From Promerops cafer (Eukaryota > Chordata > Aves > Passeriformes > Nectariniidae): 64,000 nt of DNA. The DNA is taken from NCBI GenBank assembly GCA_013398275.1, contig VZSE01008388.1:2378494-2442493 (forward strand). Reading direction: 5' to 3'. The number at the start of each line of letters is the position of its first letter. Position 1 is the stretch's first letter. The notes beneath the pieces are model-generated. The model worked only from the letters and a program-made list of their open reading frames with translations, searched no databases and had not been told where the DNA came from. Shown piece after piece: positions 12,401-26,339 of this stretch. A program made the position numbers and the translations under genes.

Positions 12401-15400
12401 TGCTTCCTTAAGCAGGCATTCCCGGGTCATTCTACATCTCCTTGAGTATGGCTTTTCACAGAAACTGCCTCTGTCGTCTCTGAGCTGACTGACACCCTCT
12501 GTGAAGTGAGCTGCCTTTTGGTAGCACTGCATTCATGGTGTGACAGGGCTGTGTATTGAGGTTCTTCATGAAGAAAGGCAGCCTATGAATTATTTAAGCA
12601 CCTCTTTTTCTGATTAGCTTATGACTAATGCTCCTTGCACTAACCCCTGAGACACAGCGCGTTAAAACTAATGCAGAAAATATAATGGATTTAATTGCTT
12701 TCTAGGTAGCAAGGTACACACAGAGCTTTTGTGGGTTTTTGTGTGTTTGTTTTGCTTTTAGTTTTAAATAGGTATGCTGAAAGAGAGCTCAGAAAGTCTG
12801 CTCAGGGATTGGGAGTCCACAGTGGGCCTGAATAATTTTTCAAGGTCAACAGGGAACAACAGGGAGTGAATACCACAGCAGACAAGGGAATAAGAAAGAA
12901 ATCTTCTTCTGATTTTATATTAAGGTTTTAAAAGCCTTAAGACCAGAAGCAAGGAGGAGAGATTGCCTTGAGATAGCCTAGGGAATGAAGGGTGCATAAG
13001 CAACACCAGAAAATTTTACGTCATGTTGAAAAAACACAGAAAATAGTGTTGGTGGAGCTCAGAAACAGAGCCTGATGTTAGAACAAGTTAATAAATGCCT
13101 GGTGTGCACTGACCTCTTTGTGGCCTGTGGCTGGAATTGGAGGCCATTTCTCCTGCTGGAGTGGATGTATTGACAACCCCAAGTACCTACCTCCTACCAG
13201 ACAGTGTGAGGCTTACGTAACAGCTCAGCTACTAACTGCTGTATAGATTGAAGACACCAGCTCAGGACCTGGCAATTCAGATATTTAACTAGCATTTTCA
13301 TGTAGGATTCATATTCTCAACACTACAGTTTTCCAAATGATTCCTGTACCTATTAGCATACCCCATTGCCAGGTGGCAGAGCTATCTTTGGGTCACTGGA
13401 GACCACAGATATCTTTTTGTCTGCTTCCCTTCTTTCTATGGGTCAAATGAGTTGAAAACTATTAGACTGTGCTTCTTTATTCATATGCACTGACTGTTAG
13501 CTGTGTGTCCCTCTGGATACCTGTGTGCTGGCTTATTAATCACCTGAGTTATATTTGCTAACTAAGTGTCTTGATCACAAAACCCAAGCAGCAACAAAAA
13601 AAAAGAAAACTTCATTATTCATTGTATTATTCCACAATATCAGAGCCACCTGTGCCATGTTCCCAATGGTGTTAGTTTCCTGCAGACCTTTTCCTCAGCT
13701 GAGCTCCCTGTAGGTAAGACAGCTAGAACAAAAGCCACTTAGAACAAAAGTTTGGGGTCCAGAAGGAACATCAGGATATTCCCTGCTGGGAACCTCAAAC
13801 TCCTGCAGCCTCCTTCAAAACTTCTGCAGCTGGTTCCAAAACTTCTTTAGTTTTTTCTCCATATAGGTCCTGTTTGGGTTCCTTTCATCTGAAGGAGCAG
13901 TGTTTCCTGGGTTTTTCAGGATTGTCTGAGACCCCACTTAGCATCAAGGAAAAGGAAAAAAAGAAATATGTTGCAACAAAGCCAAGAAACAACGTCTTAT
14001 TAGCACAATGTGCCTTTCACTGAACTAAAGCGCATTTTCAGTGGGTGCTTCATCTGTTCTCTTCATCTGGAATACACAAGATTTCTCTTGTCCTTAAAAT
14101 TACTCTTCTCCAGTAAGAAGATCCTGGGGTGAATATTTCACATGGAGGCATTTGCACAGCAGACATGCAGAGGGTGAGCAGGAGGGGGCAGATTTTGCCC
14201 CTGGTTACAGAAGCAGATCACAAAGATCAGAGCTGTCACCCAACTCTTCTACTTGCTGCCTTGTAAAGCAGGAACCAAAGCGGTGTTTTCAAACAGACCC
14301 AACCAGTGAGTCCCCGTTCAGACTTGGGAGCTTCCAGCTTCTACTGGAAGCAAAGGCAGTTTCAAAATCTCTTCCAAGAGTTTCTCAGTGGTTCAGTTCA
14401 TTTGAGGGAGCCCACTGTGCAGTGGCTTGTGTGTGCCTGCTTGGTGCAGGCGAGAAAGTCAGTGGAACATCTGATCCACAGCTCATTTTCCTGCCATGGG
14501 TGCAGAGGGTGTGGAGCACAGGCTCTCCCATCCCTGCTACCCTTGCCTCTGAGGAAGCCAGCTGAATCACAGCTCTGAATTCATGTGGGTGCCTGTTGCC
14601 AGTCCTGCCTCACTCATCAAGGCATCTCCTCACTGTGTGGTGAGCGCTTGTTTTCCTGCCAGTTTGCAGAGACTGCATATCTCAGGCTAAGGCAATAGAT
14701 GTGGAATCTACTTGTGCTTGCTCCCTTCTCTGTCTTTGGGGGCTAATTAGGTCTTTCTAACCTTCTGAATTCACCAGAAGGTCTTACCATAGTCAGGATT
14801 TCACCAGATTTCCTAAAGGATGTAGAATTTTGCCTGGTCAGTGTCCCTGAGGGAAGCCTGCAGGGCACATGCAAAATGCTAAAACAAACAGCAGTGGCTT
14901 TCAGCATCACTGCCATGGTGTGACATGAAGGGAGGCTTAGATGCAGGATGAGCAGTCTTGTAGTTAAATCCTGAAATGCCGATTGCAGTGATGCCTTGAC
15001 AATTTTCAGCCCTGATTTTATGACCATACCACAAAGCTTGTGAAACTGCTTTGTGCACCATAGTTCCCATTGGGGTATTCATTGTTGCTTGCCTGATTTC
15101 TGCAAGTGCTGCCTCATAGTCCACCCCAGGGACAGCTCCACTGCAGCACAAAGGGCCCCTGTTACTTTTGGGAGTCCCTTGAGATGGGAAATGCCATAGC
15201 AGTGTGTTGATGGTGGCACAAGAGGGGCTGTTGCTGGGGACCAGCTGCTCTCCCTCTCTGCCATATGCCTGTTTGCAGCTTGAGTACAAATACATTTTAT
15301 TGAATAAAAACGTCTTTAATTCAATGAAACTTCCTAAGCTGGTAGGACTCCAAAAGCAATGTCAGCTCCAGGCACTGCTTTCCTTTTCTCTTTGACTTTT

Positions 15401-17801
15401 ACCCTCTTAAGTCCAAACGTCTCTCAGATATTATCTCTTCCGCATTTTCAATTGGCAGGGTTCACAGGTTTAAAATATTTCTGTGCTCAGTTCAAGGAAC
15501 ATCATGGCCTTGGCACTACTGCCAGCAAGATGCATACGTGAGGCCATCCTGCTTTAGGAGGAGTTAATTTAGCTGCATGGATGTCAGCACCGCACTACAC
15601 TGTTTTCTTTCCTCACCAGAGAACAGGCCTTGGTCTCTGAGACCAGGAGAAAGGGTGTTTTGTCCTAGCACTTCTGGTCTCCTGGTGTTCCCTGTCACGG
15701 CTTCAGAGCATTGAAGCCGGGCTGGATATGGTGGGACATACTTCACCTCCAAAGCCACTGTCCTAGGAAAAGGATGGATAGAGCAATTATTCAAGAAGAT
15801 GAAAGCACTCAGAGAGGGGATGTACAGTATCTCCCTCAACAACATCTTAAAGGCATGGCACCAGTGTGTGGAAGAGATTCCCCTTGGGTATTGCTACAGA
15901 AGCAATTTTCTCTATATTGTTTACTCTATACAATTTAAAATTTACTCTATATTGTTATGATCACTTGCAGGAAGATCATCAGTCTTGTGCAGCCCTAGTG
16001 TTCCTTTCAGCTTCTTTTCCATAGTCACCTTGCTACAAAACATTTCCCCTCTGAACCTGTCCTCTCCTTCATCCTATCAGTGTCAGCTGCTATGGGAGGG
16101 TACCTGTCCCTTTCCTACACTTTGCCCACTAAGGAGTCTCTCTTCCCAGAGGTCCTGATCCCCACAGTACATGTGCTGTGCTGAACTAGCTGCACCCACC
16201 AGCTGCAAGGGACACGTGTCCTGGTGGTGGCCATATGGGCTGGGACCCCTGTATGGGAACTTTGAGGGGTAACCAGACTCCAGCAGGGCATTTCCTTCAT
16301 TCCCGTGTCAGTCTATGGCTGCCACACAAAACTCCAGGCTGTGCTCTTCCCACAGACACCCAGCGTTGGAGCGCTGCAGAGTGACGTGCTCTGGCACTGA
16401 GCAGTAGGCAACCTTGACATACACTTAACCATTGTTTTCAAACAAAGACAAAGGCAGCCATTAGTGCGCAGACATTATCTCATCCATCCTAGCAGAACCC
16501 ACTCTGGCTTCCTCAGCGTTCCTCATGGCAGCCTTTCCACGATGACAAGAGGATGGCTCATCTGTCTGATTCCTCTTCATTGCACTTAACTGCTGCTCCC
16601 TGCAGCCAGCACCACAAAAAAACTGTTTCCCCTCACAATGCTTTCAAGTTTGGGATTAAAGCAGCGAGAAGCCAGGGATATTTCCCTTCTCTACAGTGAG
16701 GCTGTTGCCATTGAGAGCCTTCATTTGACTGGTTGAAACTTAAGAGTGGAGCTTGGGGATCTGCAATCAGAGCCAATTGCTTCTATCACTGGATGCTTTC
16801 AGCACTCACCTGGACACAGTCCCCAGCCATTCCTACTAGCATCATTTCTTGCAACGGGAGCACTTTGCTTCTGACAGTTGTCCACGCTATGCTTTTTGCA
16901 AGACTCTTGCTTAATGCGTTGCACAGATCATACGATACTGTCACAAATCCCTGGCATCTTTAGTGCTTGTTTCTGGGGATATTCCAATTTCTTGAGCAGG
17001 TTTGGGGTCAAATAAGCCTCACTCTATAATCACTGGTTGGGGGTTGTTCTATTTCCCTGAACACAGAGTACCCAGCTCCTTCATGTATCATTTATATTCC
17101 CTGCACCCTGGCAAAGCTCTGGCCATTTCTCTATTCCAGCCACGTTTTCAGAAATGTTCATTTTCTTTCAGATTCTCTTTATAAAAACAGAGCTGCTCTA
17201 ACATCTCCAATGACTCTGAGGATAGGTGATTTTATAAATTTTCCACAATCTCAGCAAATACTTTGTCTGCAGATTTAATAGACACTGTTAAACTATGCAG
17301 CAGATTATAAATTTTAGCCACTATTATGGTGAGTAAACTGCCAGAATTTTTTTAGATGTTATGCATTGTTTCCTCTCATAGCATAGGGTGAACAGTTTTC
17401 TCCCAAGACACTGGAAAAGCCTGTTTTGCCCAGAGCTGAACATGTTTAATCCTTTCTCCTTTGCCCTCTGCATGGGTGGATTCCTCACATCGCTGTACCT
17501 GCCCTGTGCAGCTCCTGTGCGGTATGAGTGGGTTTTTTGGCTCTCCTCATTCACCAGTAGCCCAGAAACAGGATTGAGTTGAACTGCAAAAATGGACAGG
17601 GAGAAAATGGCTGTAAGTCCTGAGGGCTGGTTTGTATCAACAGCTTTGCAAAGAGATGATTTTGTGCACCCATGTGGGTGGAAGAACTGTGTCCTCACTT
17701 TTTGTGTTGCTACCCAGGTCTCCCTCTATGTTTTCTGTCTTGCAAAGTTACAGCAGGATCTCTGCCAAATCCTGCAATGGGTTTGCATGGCATGGACCAC
17801 G
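9456..17801. other. Intergenic sequence between the microsatellite and the solo LTR
   Basis: The block at 12.57-12.72 kb is the only notable feature. Small local repeats occur at 11169-11191 (GCTATATGCAT twice) and at 15900-15955 (CTCTATATTGTT twice). Frames of up to 138 residues (14.2-15.3 kb) overlap on both strands and look random. Confidence 0.6.
12570..12720. promoter_or_regulatory. Enhancer-like block
   Basis: About 150 bases with AATTATTTAAGC, TGATTAGCTTATGACTAAT and GGATTTAATTGC motifs and no repeat or coding frame. It is a weaker candidate than the block at 23.4 kb. Confidence 0.25.
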
Positions 17802-18386
17802 TTGTGGTTTAACCCCAGCCAGGAGCCAGGCCCCTCCCCCACCGCTCACTCACTCCCCCACCAGCAGGGTCAGGGAGAGAATGGGAAGGGTAAAAGCTGG
17901 AGAACTTGTGGATTGAGATAAAGAGAGTTTAATAGGGAAAGCAAAGGACAAACACACCAGCAAAGCAAAACAAGGCATTAATTCACCACTTCCCATGGGC
18001 AGGCACATGTTCAGCCATCCCCAGGAGAGCAGGGCCCCATCACAGGTGCCAGTGACTTGGGAAGACAAATGCCTTCACTGCAAACATCTCCCCACTTTCC
18101 TCCTCCTTCCCCCCACTTTATATACTGAGGAGGATGATGTAGGGGCTGGAATATCCCTTTGGTCAGCTGGGGTCACCTGTCCCAGCCGTGTCTCCTCCCA
18201 ACATCCCATGCACACCCAAATTCCTTGCCAGCCATGGCAGTAGGGAAAGCAGAAAAGGCCTCAGCTCTGTGCAAGCCCTGCTCAACAATAACAAAAACAT
18301 CTCTGTGTTATCAACCCTGTGTTCAGCACAATCCAAAACATAGCTCCTGGGAAGAAAATGAACTCTACTCTAGCTGACACCAGCAT
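17802..18386 (-). mobile_element. Solitary LTR of an avian endogenous retrovirus
   Basis: This roughly 585-base block starts with TGTGGTTTAACCCCAGCC and ends near ACACCAGCA, giving the TG...CA ends of an LTR. I recognise its overall layout as an ERV LTR widespread in neoavian birds. No gag, pol or env sequence flanks it, so it is a solo LTR left by recombination. A TATATAAAG on the minus strand at 18116-18124 suggests minus-strand transcription. I could not find a clear target-site duplication, and the exact ends are approximate. Confidence 0.8.
18116..18124 (-). promoter_or_regulatory. TATA box of the solo LTR
   Basis: The minus strand reads TATATAAAG in the middle of the LTR, where an LTR promoter is expected. 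Whether it is active cannot be told from sequence. Confidence 0.45.
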
Positions 18387-21300
18387 GGGCCAGCCCTCAT
18401 CTTGGCTGGCACCCCAGTTGCCATGGCTCAAACACTGCCAATCTGTAGGCAGGTTGCTAGCAGGCTGCTGACACTTCCATGTTGGAAAAATGACATCCTA
18501 CTGGGCTCTGTGCAGGTTTTTGCCTTAGCTGGACTATGTTTGAAGCAGAGGGTGGCTGCAAACTGAGCAGGTGAGGCATTACATGTACCTCCTCCTTCCC
18601 CAGGCCTAGATTTCTTTCTGAAGGATGGGTGCTGGCTGGCTCATATGGCTGTTCTGTGAGCCTGGACGTCTCTAGCCAGGAGACAGCTTCCCACCTCTTT
18701 CCATTTTATAGGCTGGCTGATGAGGATCTGAGGATGCTCAGCCAATTGGCACAATTCCAGGAGAGCTTCCGAATCCTCTCACTGCCTCATAACTCTCTGC
18801 CTTCTGATCCCATTGTTTGCACATGACACTTCTTCTGACAGCTGGATTTTTCTTCTGGTCAGCTCTTCTCCTCTTTCTGCTCTCTGCAGCTTGCAGTCAG
18901 TTCAGTGGATGGAGACATTGGGACAGGAGTGGGACAGCAGCAGGAGCTGGATGGACAGAGCAGTCTGGGAATGTGAGATCCACAGTCCTCAGTGTGCAGT
19001 GGGTGGGGCCTAGGAGTTATGACACTGTTCAGTACCAAGAAGCTGGACACAAAATCCCTTCACTCCTGTGTTGTAAGATGGAAGCATTGGGATGGCCAAG
19101 TGGTCTCTGAGGCAGAAGCAACTGAAGCAGGAGGAGAAGGGCTTTACTGATACCTCTCAGCCCCTGGTCTTCAGATAGCGGTGATGAGGTTACACTGACC
19201 ATGCCAGTCCCAGTGTTCCTCCAGAGAGCTCTCTGCTCTGGGTTGATGTTGTCTCTGCTGAACCATTCAGGCCCCTGGAGTCCTGGGAGAGATGGATTAA
19301 AGCAGAGCACACCTGAGCTGTGGGAAGCCCACAGGCCATGATGCAGCTGAGCAGAAAGGCAGCTATTGAGTCTGCTGAATGTTTTATAGTGCATTCAAGC
19401 ACTGAGACCACTATGAAATCTGGACATTATCCATTTAGAGCCTTGTCTTCAAAATAAATGATAACCCTTTCAGGATGAGCTGCTGACAAGTGAAGAAGAG
19501 AGATTGTGTGTCTGATATGGGAAGAAAAACTATACCAAGAAGGCTGAGCCCTCTCACCTGAAGGGCAGAAGAGATGGAAAATGAGCTGACAGAGCACAGG
19601 CATCCCTCCAGATCATGGCATCATCCAAAACAAATTTCTCAGCAAACAATATTCTTGTATTAAATTGGGCAGTGCTTCCTTCTGCAGGAGGTGTACGGAG
19701 CAGGTGCCCAGTGCCCACACAACAGTAAAACTCACTGTGTGCCCAGCCTTGCTCAGACACACAAAGAGACAACTGCTGCAGAGAAAAACACACGGGCCAC
19801 GAATCCAAGCAGTAACCAAAAGGGGTGAGGGAAGGGAGAACAGGGGGCCATTGTGAGCCCAGGAGATGCCGCACTGGACAAGATGAATGTCCCTTTAGGC
19901 CCTTATCTCAATCCTGACAGTGGCTGATATCAGATGCTCCAGTGAAAGCTGCAAAAACTATCTTCACAACACATCTGGGCATCTGTGTGATAGCATCCCC
20001 ACAGGGGCTCTTCCTGCCAGACCCCATTTGCTGATAAGCCTACACATGGAAATCAGAAGACTGAGAGCTCTTGTCAGTTTTGCTCTGGCTGATGTTGCAG
20101 CCAGAAGGACTTTCACTAATATAGCCTGCTAGCCCAGCTGGTTTCCTTCCCCACTTGCTCTATTCTGTCTGTGGTACAGGGTCTCCAGCCCCTGTGGCAG
20201 CACAGACCCATGAGCTGTGTCCCTAATCCCTGTGTTCCTGCAGACAAGCACAGCCCAAGGTGGACTATACCCTTTCCATCTCCATCTAATTGCCATGGGG
20301 GCTCACCCATTCTTCATCCTGCTGTTTTAAACACTTTGCAGCAGCATGCCACCACTCTTTCCCTCTGTGGGAGGCCATTCCTGAAGTATGGGTAAGCATG
20401 AGTGTGAAGAACAAACCAGGCAATCCACATACCACCACCATGGAAGTAATGGAAGGTCCAACAATGCTCCATGGCCCAACTGGAGGGTGTATACCAACAT
20501 TTCCAGGCGCTTGAGGCATTAAGTCTGCTGCCTTCATTCTGCACATGGCAGGACTGATGAATAGAGGAAATAAATTTGAGGAAGGATCCCAGGAACACAG
20601 GACGAGCATCTGGGATTTACTGAGAGTTGCTGACCTGGGATTTATCAGCAATTGCTGAGCAAGTTGATAGAATGCAGCATTATCGCGAGAGATCTTTGAC
20701 AGGCCCTAAGATGGCATTCCATAAGATACCAGAGTGTAATCTACAGACCTACTGTACGTAGATCTCCTAATGGAAAACCAAACTGTCTGTTCATACTCAA
20801 AGCACAAGGAGACCAAACAACAAGAGAGACAGAAAAAAAGGGATAAAAGAGCTTCAAAAGTTTTGTTTGGCTGTAAATGAGAGTTGCTCCTGGCTCTCTT
20901 CACATGATGCTCTTCTGGAGAATTTCTCAACAGGTTGGGTGATCACAAAATCAGAGGCGGTGAAACTCTGATCTAATAGATTTTATGGGCTAAGTTCTCA
21001 CCATGGATGTGATTAGATGTGAGCCTGGGACTGCCTTCAGAAAGGCATTCCCTCTCCTCAGCACTGTATGGGAAGTTGCATCATAAACCACAGGGGACCT
21101 CCTGGCTCTAGGCTACTTTAGTTCCTCTGATAGATTGCTGATAACACTGGGAGGTGTGGGGCTTTGTTTTCAGCCCCCCTGTCTCTTGCATGTACACACG
21201 TACATGTGCACAAATGCCAGTGGTTTCCAGGTCCTTGAATCTGTGATTTCCCCCAGCTGCAGGATTACACACCCAGCCAGCAGACGTGGTTTTGTTCTAT

Positions 21301-23199
21301 TCCCCATGCCCTCCCTCAAATAACTGATTTTGGGGAACACACTGCACCAATTCATTGCTACTCACTGATGTCCCTACTGTAACATCCTTGACCATGGATC
21401 ACGGTCTCTTTGGCCTGTTATGTGTGTTTGGGCTCACACCACTACAGCCCCAGGCAGGGGCTAAACCTCACTGCCCTTGCTGTGCCTGCTCCTGGAGGAG
21501 CCCCAGGGAGGTGAGCGCTTGGCTGCTTGCTGCTGCCAGCTCTCTGGATGCCTGTCCACATCCCCAGTCTGCCCTCCATGTCCCGCTGCAGCCCCCAGAG
21601 GGGGCGGCTTTCGCTCCCTGACTGACTGCATCTCGGGGTCACGGCTGCGCTGGCTGTGCATTGTCACTGCATGGCGTGTGAGACCGGCTAGGACAGCAGG
21701 TCATTCACAGGAGTTTCAGCACATGGGACTTGGCTGGGTACTCCAGCTGCATTAAAATCCATGGGCAGATAAATCGACGGCTCTCCAGGGATGATGTCTC
21801 CATGTACTAGCCCCTTCCCTCTTCTTTCTCCTGGCCTCTGCGGTGAACTCTCAGGCTCACAGGGAGGTAAGTAAGGACACCCGAAAGCTATGATTCACAC
21901 TTTTAGGCCTATGCTGCCTGATTTTTTAAGGCTCAGAATTATTCACTGATGGGATACCACACTTGTACTTTCACAGCTGCTTTAGTGCAACAGTGTTCAC
22001 TCAAGAGACGGCACACAAAGCACTACCTCAGCAAAAGCCTGCTCTCCATGGGTTAACACAGCCCTTCCTTGGGAGCATGGCAGCTCTGCACACTGCTCTT
22101 TTTAGTTCAAGGTGAGAGCAATAGGTAATATTTCTTGAACTGCTAATGGCTCCTGGTTTGGTTCATGTGAGCTTTGTGGTTTCTGGTACTTGGTTTGTAG
22201 CGTGGTTTATAATGCCTAACGAAGAGCAGGGAGCAAAGCCCACTCAGAGACCACATGAATGCTTGCACTTTCTTTCCCTTTAAATTAACACTTTCACAGG
22301 GTCAACATGGAGCTCTTCAGTCCACAGAGATTTGGGGACTTTATCCCCACTTTAATGTAATTTTTTCTTCAATACTCATTGTTGGATTGTTGGTTAGTTG
22401 GTTTAGGGTGTGTGTGGGGTTTTTTTGTTTGTTTTTGTTTTGTTTTTTAGAGCTAGCAATGCTTATTTCCAAGCTGCTTCCCAAACAAAACAACAACAAC
22501 AAAAAGCCTTTAATCAGTCTGGGAAAACCTACAAATGATGCCAAGGCAGCTATGTGCTGACAGAGGTTACTGAAGCACACTGGACTTCACCACCCCTCCT
22601 TACAAGAGCAATGTCTGCCATTAATACAGAGCACAAATTCATGAAGTATTCCTTACATGGTTAAGAGACTCCCCTCAAAATATCCTCCCTTTCATATAGA
22701 TTATAACGACCCCTCCCTCCTCTCTTGCCCCTTTTCTCCCCCAAAGTAAAAGCACAGTTTGGAGCTAGGATAACCCCACTATCCACACAACGTAGTTCCA
22801 CAGCTCAGGAACTGCACCAGCCAGCTCTACACTGCTGCTCTCCAAGGTTTGCAGCAGGGATGCCAGCGGAGCGAAGGTTGTTTCTGTGAAAAGAAACAAA
22901 ACCTTGGATTTTGAGCTTGGATACTCAGGAAGTCAAAAAAGGTAGAGATGGGAGAAGGCATAATTGTGCCTCTGGCAATACAACAATGTAGAAATGTGTT
23001 TAGCTGAATAGAGTAAGATCATCTCAGTGTCAAAGAATATGTGTCCATGTCCAAAAAACTTGCTTCCAATGTTGCTGACACACATGCTGAGGTGGAGGAC
23101 TGAATGGTGGATTTGTAGCCCCCAAATTGCTCATAACAAAGATCCCAGTAGTGATCCATGCAGTGCCTGTTATTTATTCTGTGCATAAACAAAAGAATT
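18387..23199. other. Intergenic sequence without recognised genes
   Basis: Frames of up to about 120 residues occur on both strands without domain resemblance. A T-rich/A-rich low-complexity pair lies at 22420-22500. Nothing else is supported. Confidence 0.6.
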
Positions 23200-23640
23200 C
23201 ATCCTCTGGGGACTCTCAGTCTAGTTTCTTTCATTAAGAATAAATGAAGTATTAATAACAACAAAAAAAAAATTACAGAACAAAATTTTTTAAAAGTGTT
23301 TTTTTGATTGGAACACATTTCCGTAAAGCTCTGGCTGGAATAAGCAGCTTGTAGTGCAATGTATTTCAAATAGATAGAAATAATGCCCTAAATAACCGGG
23401 CTAATTAGATGTACTTTCTCTACAAAACCACAATTCTAATGTTCCTGTCTCGCTGTAATTAAAGAAGCATTTACCATGCACTGGAACTTTTAATTAGGTC
23501 TAACATCTAATAAACTTGGAGTAAACTAACAAATATTTTCTCTGCCAGTGGGTAGTTTTTAATCAGTGTTTAGAGGTTTAAAATTTCAGATAGCAGACAT
23601 CAAGCAGTGTCTAAAGAGCTAGAAGAGGCATTTGAGCATA
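23200..23640. promoter_or_regulatory. Enhancer-like AT-rich block with homeodomain sites
   Basis: A 440-base stretch is unlike its surroundings: AT-rich, without simple repeats over most of its length, and dense in TAAT cores, including the palindrome CTAATTAG at 23401-23408 and TAATTA at 23491-23496. No open frame of note. This composition is typical of conserved non-coding developmental enhancers. Conservation itself cannot be seen from a single sequence. Confidence 0.4.
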
Positions 23641-25397
23641 ACCATTTGAGGAACTGTTTGCTCACCCCTGTAATGTTGAGGGTACCAGTTCCCAGCCTTT
23701 TCCCTTTAGTAGTTTAATTTTTGTGGGGAGAATTACTCTAGAAACTGTATTTGCATGAGGTTTTCTAGGCTGTGGAGTGGATGTGGGTACCTGCTGGGTG
23801 CCAAGTGTGGATTCTGTCCCCCTTGCAACAGCTGTCCAGAGGCTAGCCCAGCACTCCTGCTGTAGTCAGTGGAGGAAAAGTAGGCTCATTCCCTCCCAAA
23901 CAGTGTTTAAGAGAGGTCAGGTGAGCCCCCTGCCAAAGATTCCTCTTTCTCCATGAAGACAGAGAACCTTGGTGGCCATGTCAGGTTAAATATCTGAATT
24001 ATACACATCTGAAGAGAGGTAAGCGGCCTCTCCCTGCCCTATACTCCAAGAAAGCCCTGATAGTGTGAGATGGAGTTGTGAGTTTGCTGACATGTCCCTG
24101 CACAGAAATCAGAGCATGGCCCACAGGGGAGCTACTGGGGAGAAGAAGACATCTCCTGGTGGCAATGGGGTTGCAAGAATCCAGTGGGGACAGCTTGTGC
24201 TAGCCATGTAAAAAACTGTGTCGCTTTCCTCAGGAGGGATGGACAAGGCTGGGGGAACTGGGACCTGGATGATGAGGAGGACAGAGGGACTGGGGGCAGA
24301 GCTATGTCCAAGTGCTGTGCCTGTGTGGGGTAGGGAAATAGACATCTCTTGGTGACAAGAGGCTGTGAGTAGGAAGGCTGGCAGTCCATCCTAAGCAGTT
24401 TGCTATGTTGAGATTCACATGGGAGTAAGATAGAAAAGACATTGCAGTGGCCAGAGATGTTCACAGATGGACTGCAAAAGTGCACAAAACTGTCTGTGGT
24501 TGGCAGGTTTGAGTCCAGGGAGAGAGGTCACCTGGGATCATTAGGACAGACTTCCCTGGCAGTGGAGTAGAGTCTGCAATGGAAGAGTGCATCCATCTGC
24601 TTTTCCATGGCTGTTTCAGTGGGATCAGACAAGTGCAGACCCTTTAGGATTTTCCCTCTCAGGAAGTTTCCTGTGCAACAGGACAACCCTTTTGAATCCT
24701 AAAACACAAATCCTTTATGTTTTCCTCTGGAAGGTGGGGCATGATGCTAGAGCTCCAAAGCATAATCAGCATATTGTGTCTCTGCAGCATCCTAAACGGC
24801 CTCCAGGAAGCAGTCATGCTATCTTCCCATGATGAAATAGCTCAGAAATTTCCACATTCTCTGCAGATGAAGAAGGGGCAGGGGAGTAGAGTGTAGGAAT
24901 ATATGTTAAAGGACCTACTGAATAAGCAAACAGAGAAGTCAGGAGGCACATGCATAGGGTAAAGACTGAGGGTATGCTCTTGAGAAAGAGAGTGCTATGG
25001 AAGATTTGATGCAGTGAAGAAAACTGGCAGGATATGGAAAGGGTAAAGACTTTCAGATTTGGTCATGAAAATGGGGCTAGGACACTTTGGAGGGGCAGGA
25101 TGAAGCCCAGGAGCTGCTGAAAAATGGGCATACAAGACAGTGCCCATGAAGGTAATATTTGCTTCAGTACAACTGACACGTGCCAGTACTTGTGGAACAG
25201 AAGGTCATACATTTTATTTTCTAAGCCTCCTGCATCTAGAGAATTACTTTAATGTAGCTTGAAGTACCGATAAGTGGAATAAATATGTACCATTACCAAT
25301 AACAATAACAGCCCTGGAATATTTTCTACCCAAAGATATCAAAGCGCTCCTTTTTGTGATTTATTCATTGACTCTTTGTGTCCTCAGGGAAGGAAGG

Positions 25398-25450
25398 GAT
25401 TATAATGATCACCCACTTTGCAGGTGGTGAAACAGAGGGTAAGTATCTGA
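25398..25450 (+). repeat. Possible ancient MIR/L2-like remnant
   Basis: TTATAATGATCACCCACTTT and then GGTGGTGAAACAGAGGGTAAG resemble the 3' part of ancient MIR/L2-type repeats. This is tentative. Confidence 0.3.
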
Positions 25451-26305
25451 GCCGTGAATAGAGCCATGACTGTTATCTCTCAGCATCAAGTTCCCAAGCC
25501 AGTGGCTGGGAAGGAAAATGTTGCAGCAGGTGCCAGGAAAAGCCTCTGGCATCCCAAGGAACATGCTGAGGGGGTACCTGTTGAACCTTCCTGATAGGAC
25601 TGTGATGTGAAGACAGACATTCAGACACCATGAGGGCAGAGCCGAGCAGGCTCAGTCTTGTGCCAGGCAGGTTCTCTGGTGCTCTGGCTCCTGTGGCTTG
25701 GCTCCCAGCATCATTTGGAGGTGCTCAAGCTGCAGACCTGCTTTTGAGAAACAGATTTACATGGGTGAACCCCAACTCTCTCTCCCCTCACTCCCAGGTA
25801 CCAGGCTGGTTTCTCACCCACTCACAGTGGGCAACTCACAAGTCAACAAGGGTGTTTGGTGTGATCTGAAAGTGTGGAGAATATTTAGGGTCTGCTACCT
25901 CTCTCTGGTTATAACTAATGTTGAGGTTGGCTCTTAAGCTACCAGACCAAAGAAAAGGGGCAGAGGTCCACACGGCTGTGGGTGACACTGTGTGTGTGCT
26001 CTATGTGCTGTACTGTGTGCAATACATACAGAGTATATAGATTTAAATGGAAATTTGATAGGGAAACCTATCTCTGCATATATCTTTAAGAAGCCTCCTA
26101 GGAACTTATCTGGAAGCTACCAGTGTAATACACAACTTCCCAAAAGGCAGCTTTCCACAGTTGTGGAGAAGGTTGTCTTCAGATGCAGAGCAGAAGTTTA
26201 AAACATTCCTGTTGCAGTGGAAAAAAGCTTGGACCCTAACTGGACAGGATACAGTTAAGTTGCTTGGCCACAACCAAAACACTACCAAAGCCTAGTAGGA
26301 GGCTA

Positions 26306-26339
26306 GTGAAGCCTCTGTGTTGGTGAAGCCTCTGTCTTG
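26306..26339 (+). repeat. 17-base tandem duplication
   Basis: Two adjacent copies of GTGAAGCCTCTGTGTTG, the second with one change. The first overlaps a small inverted repeat (GAGGCT..AGCCTC). Confidence 0.85.
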
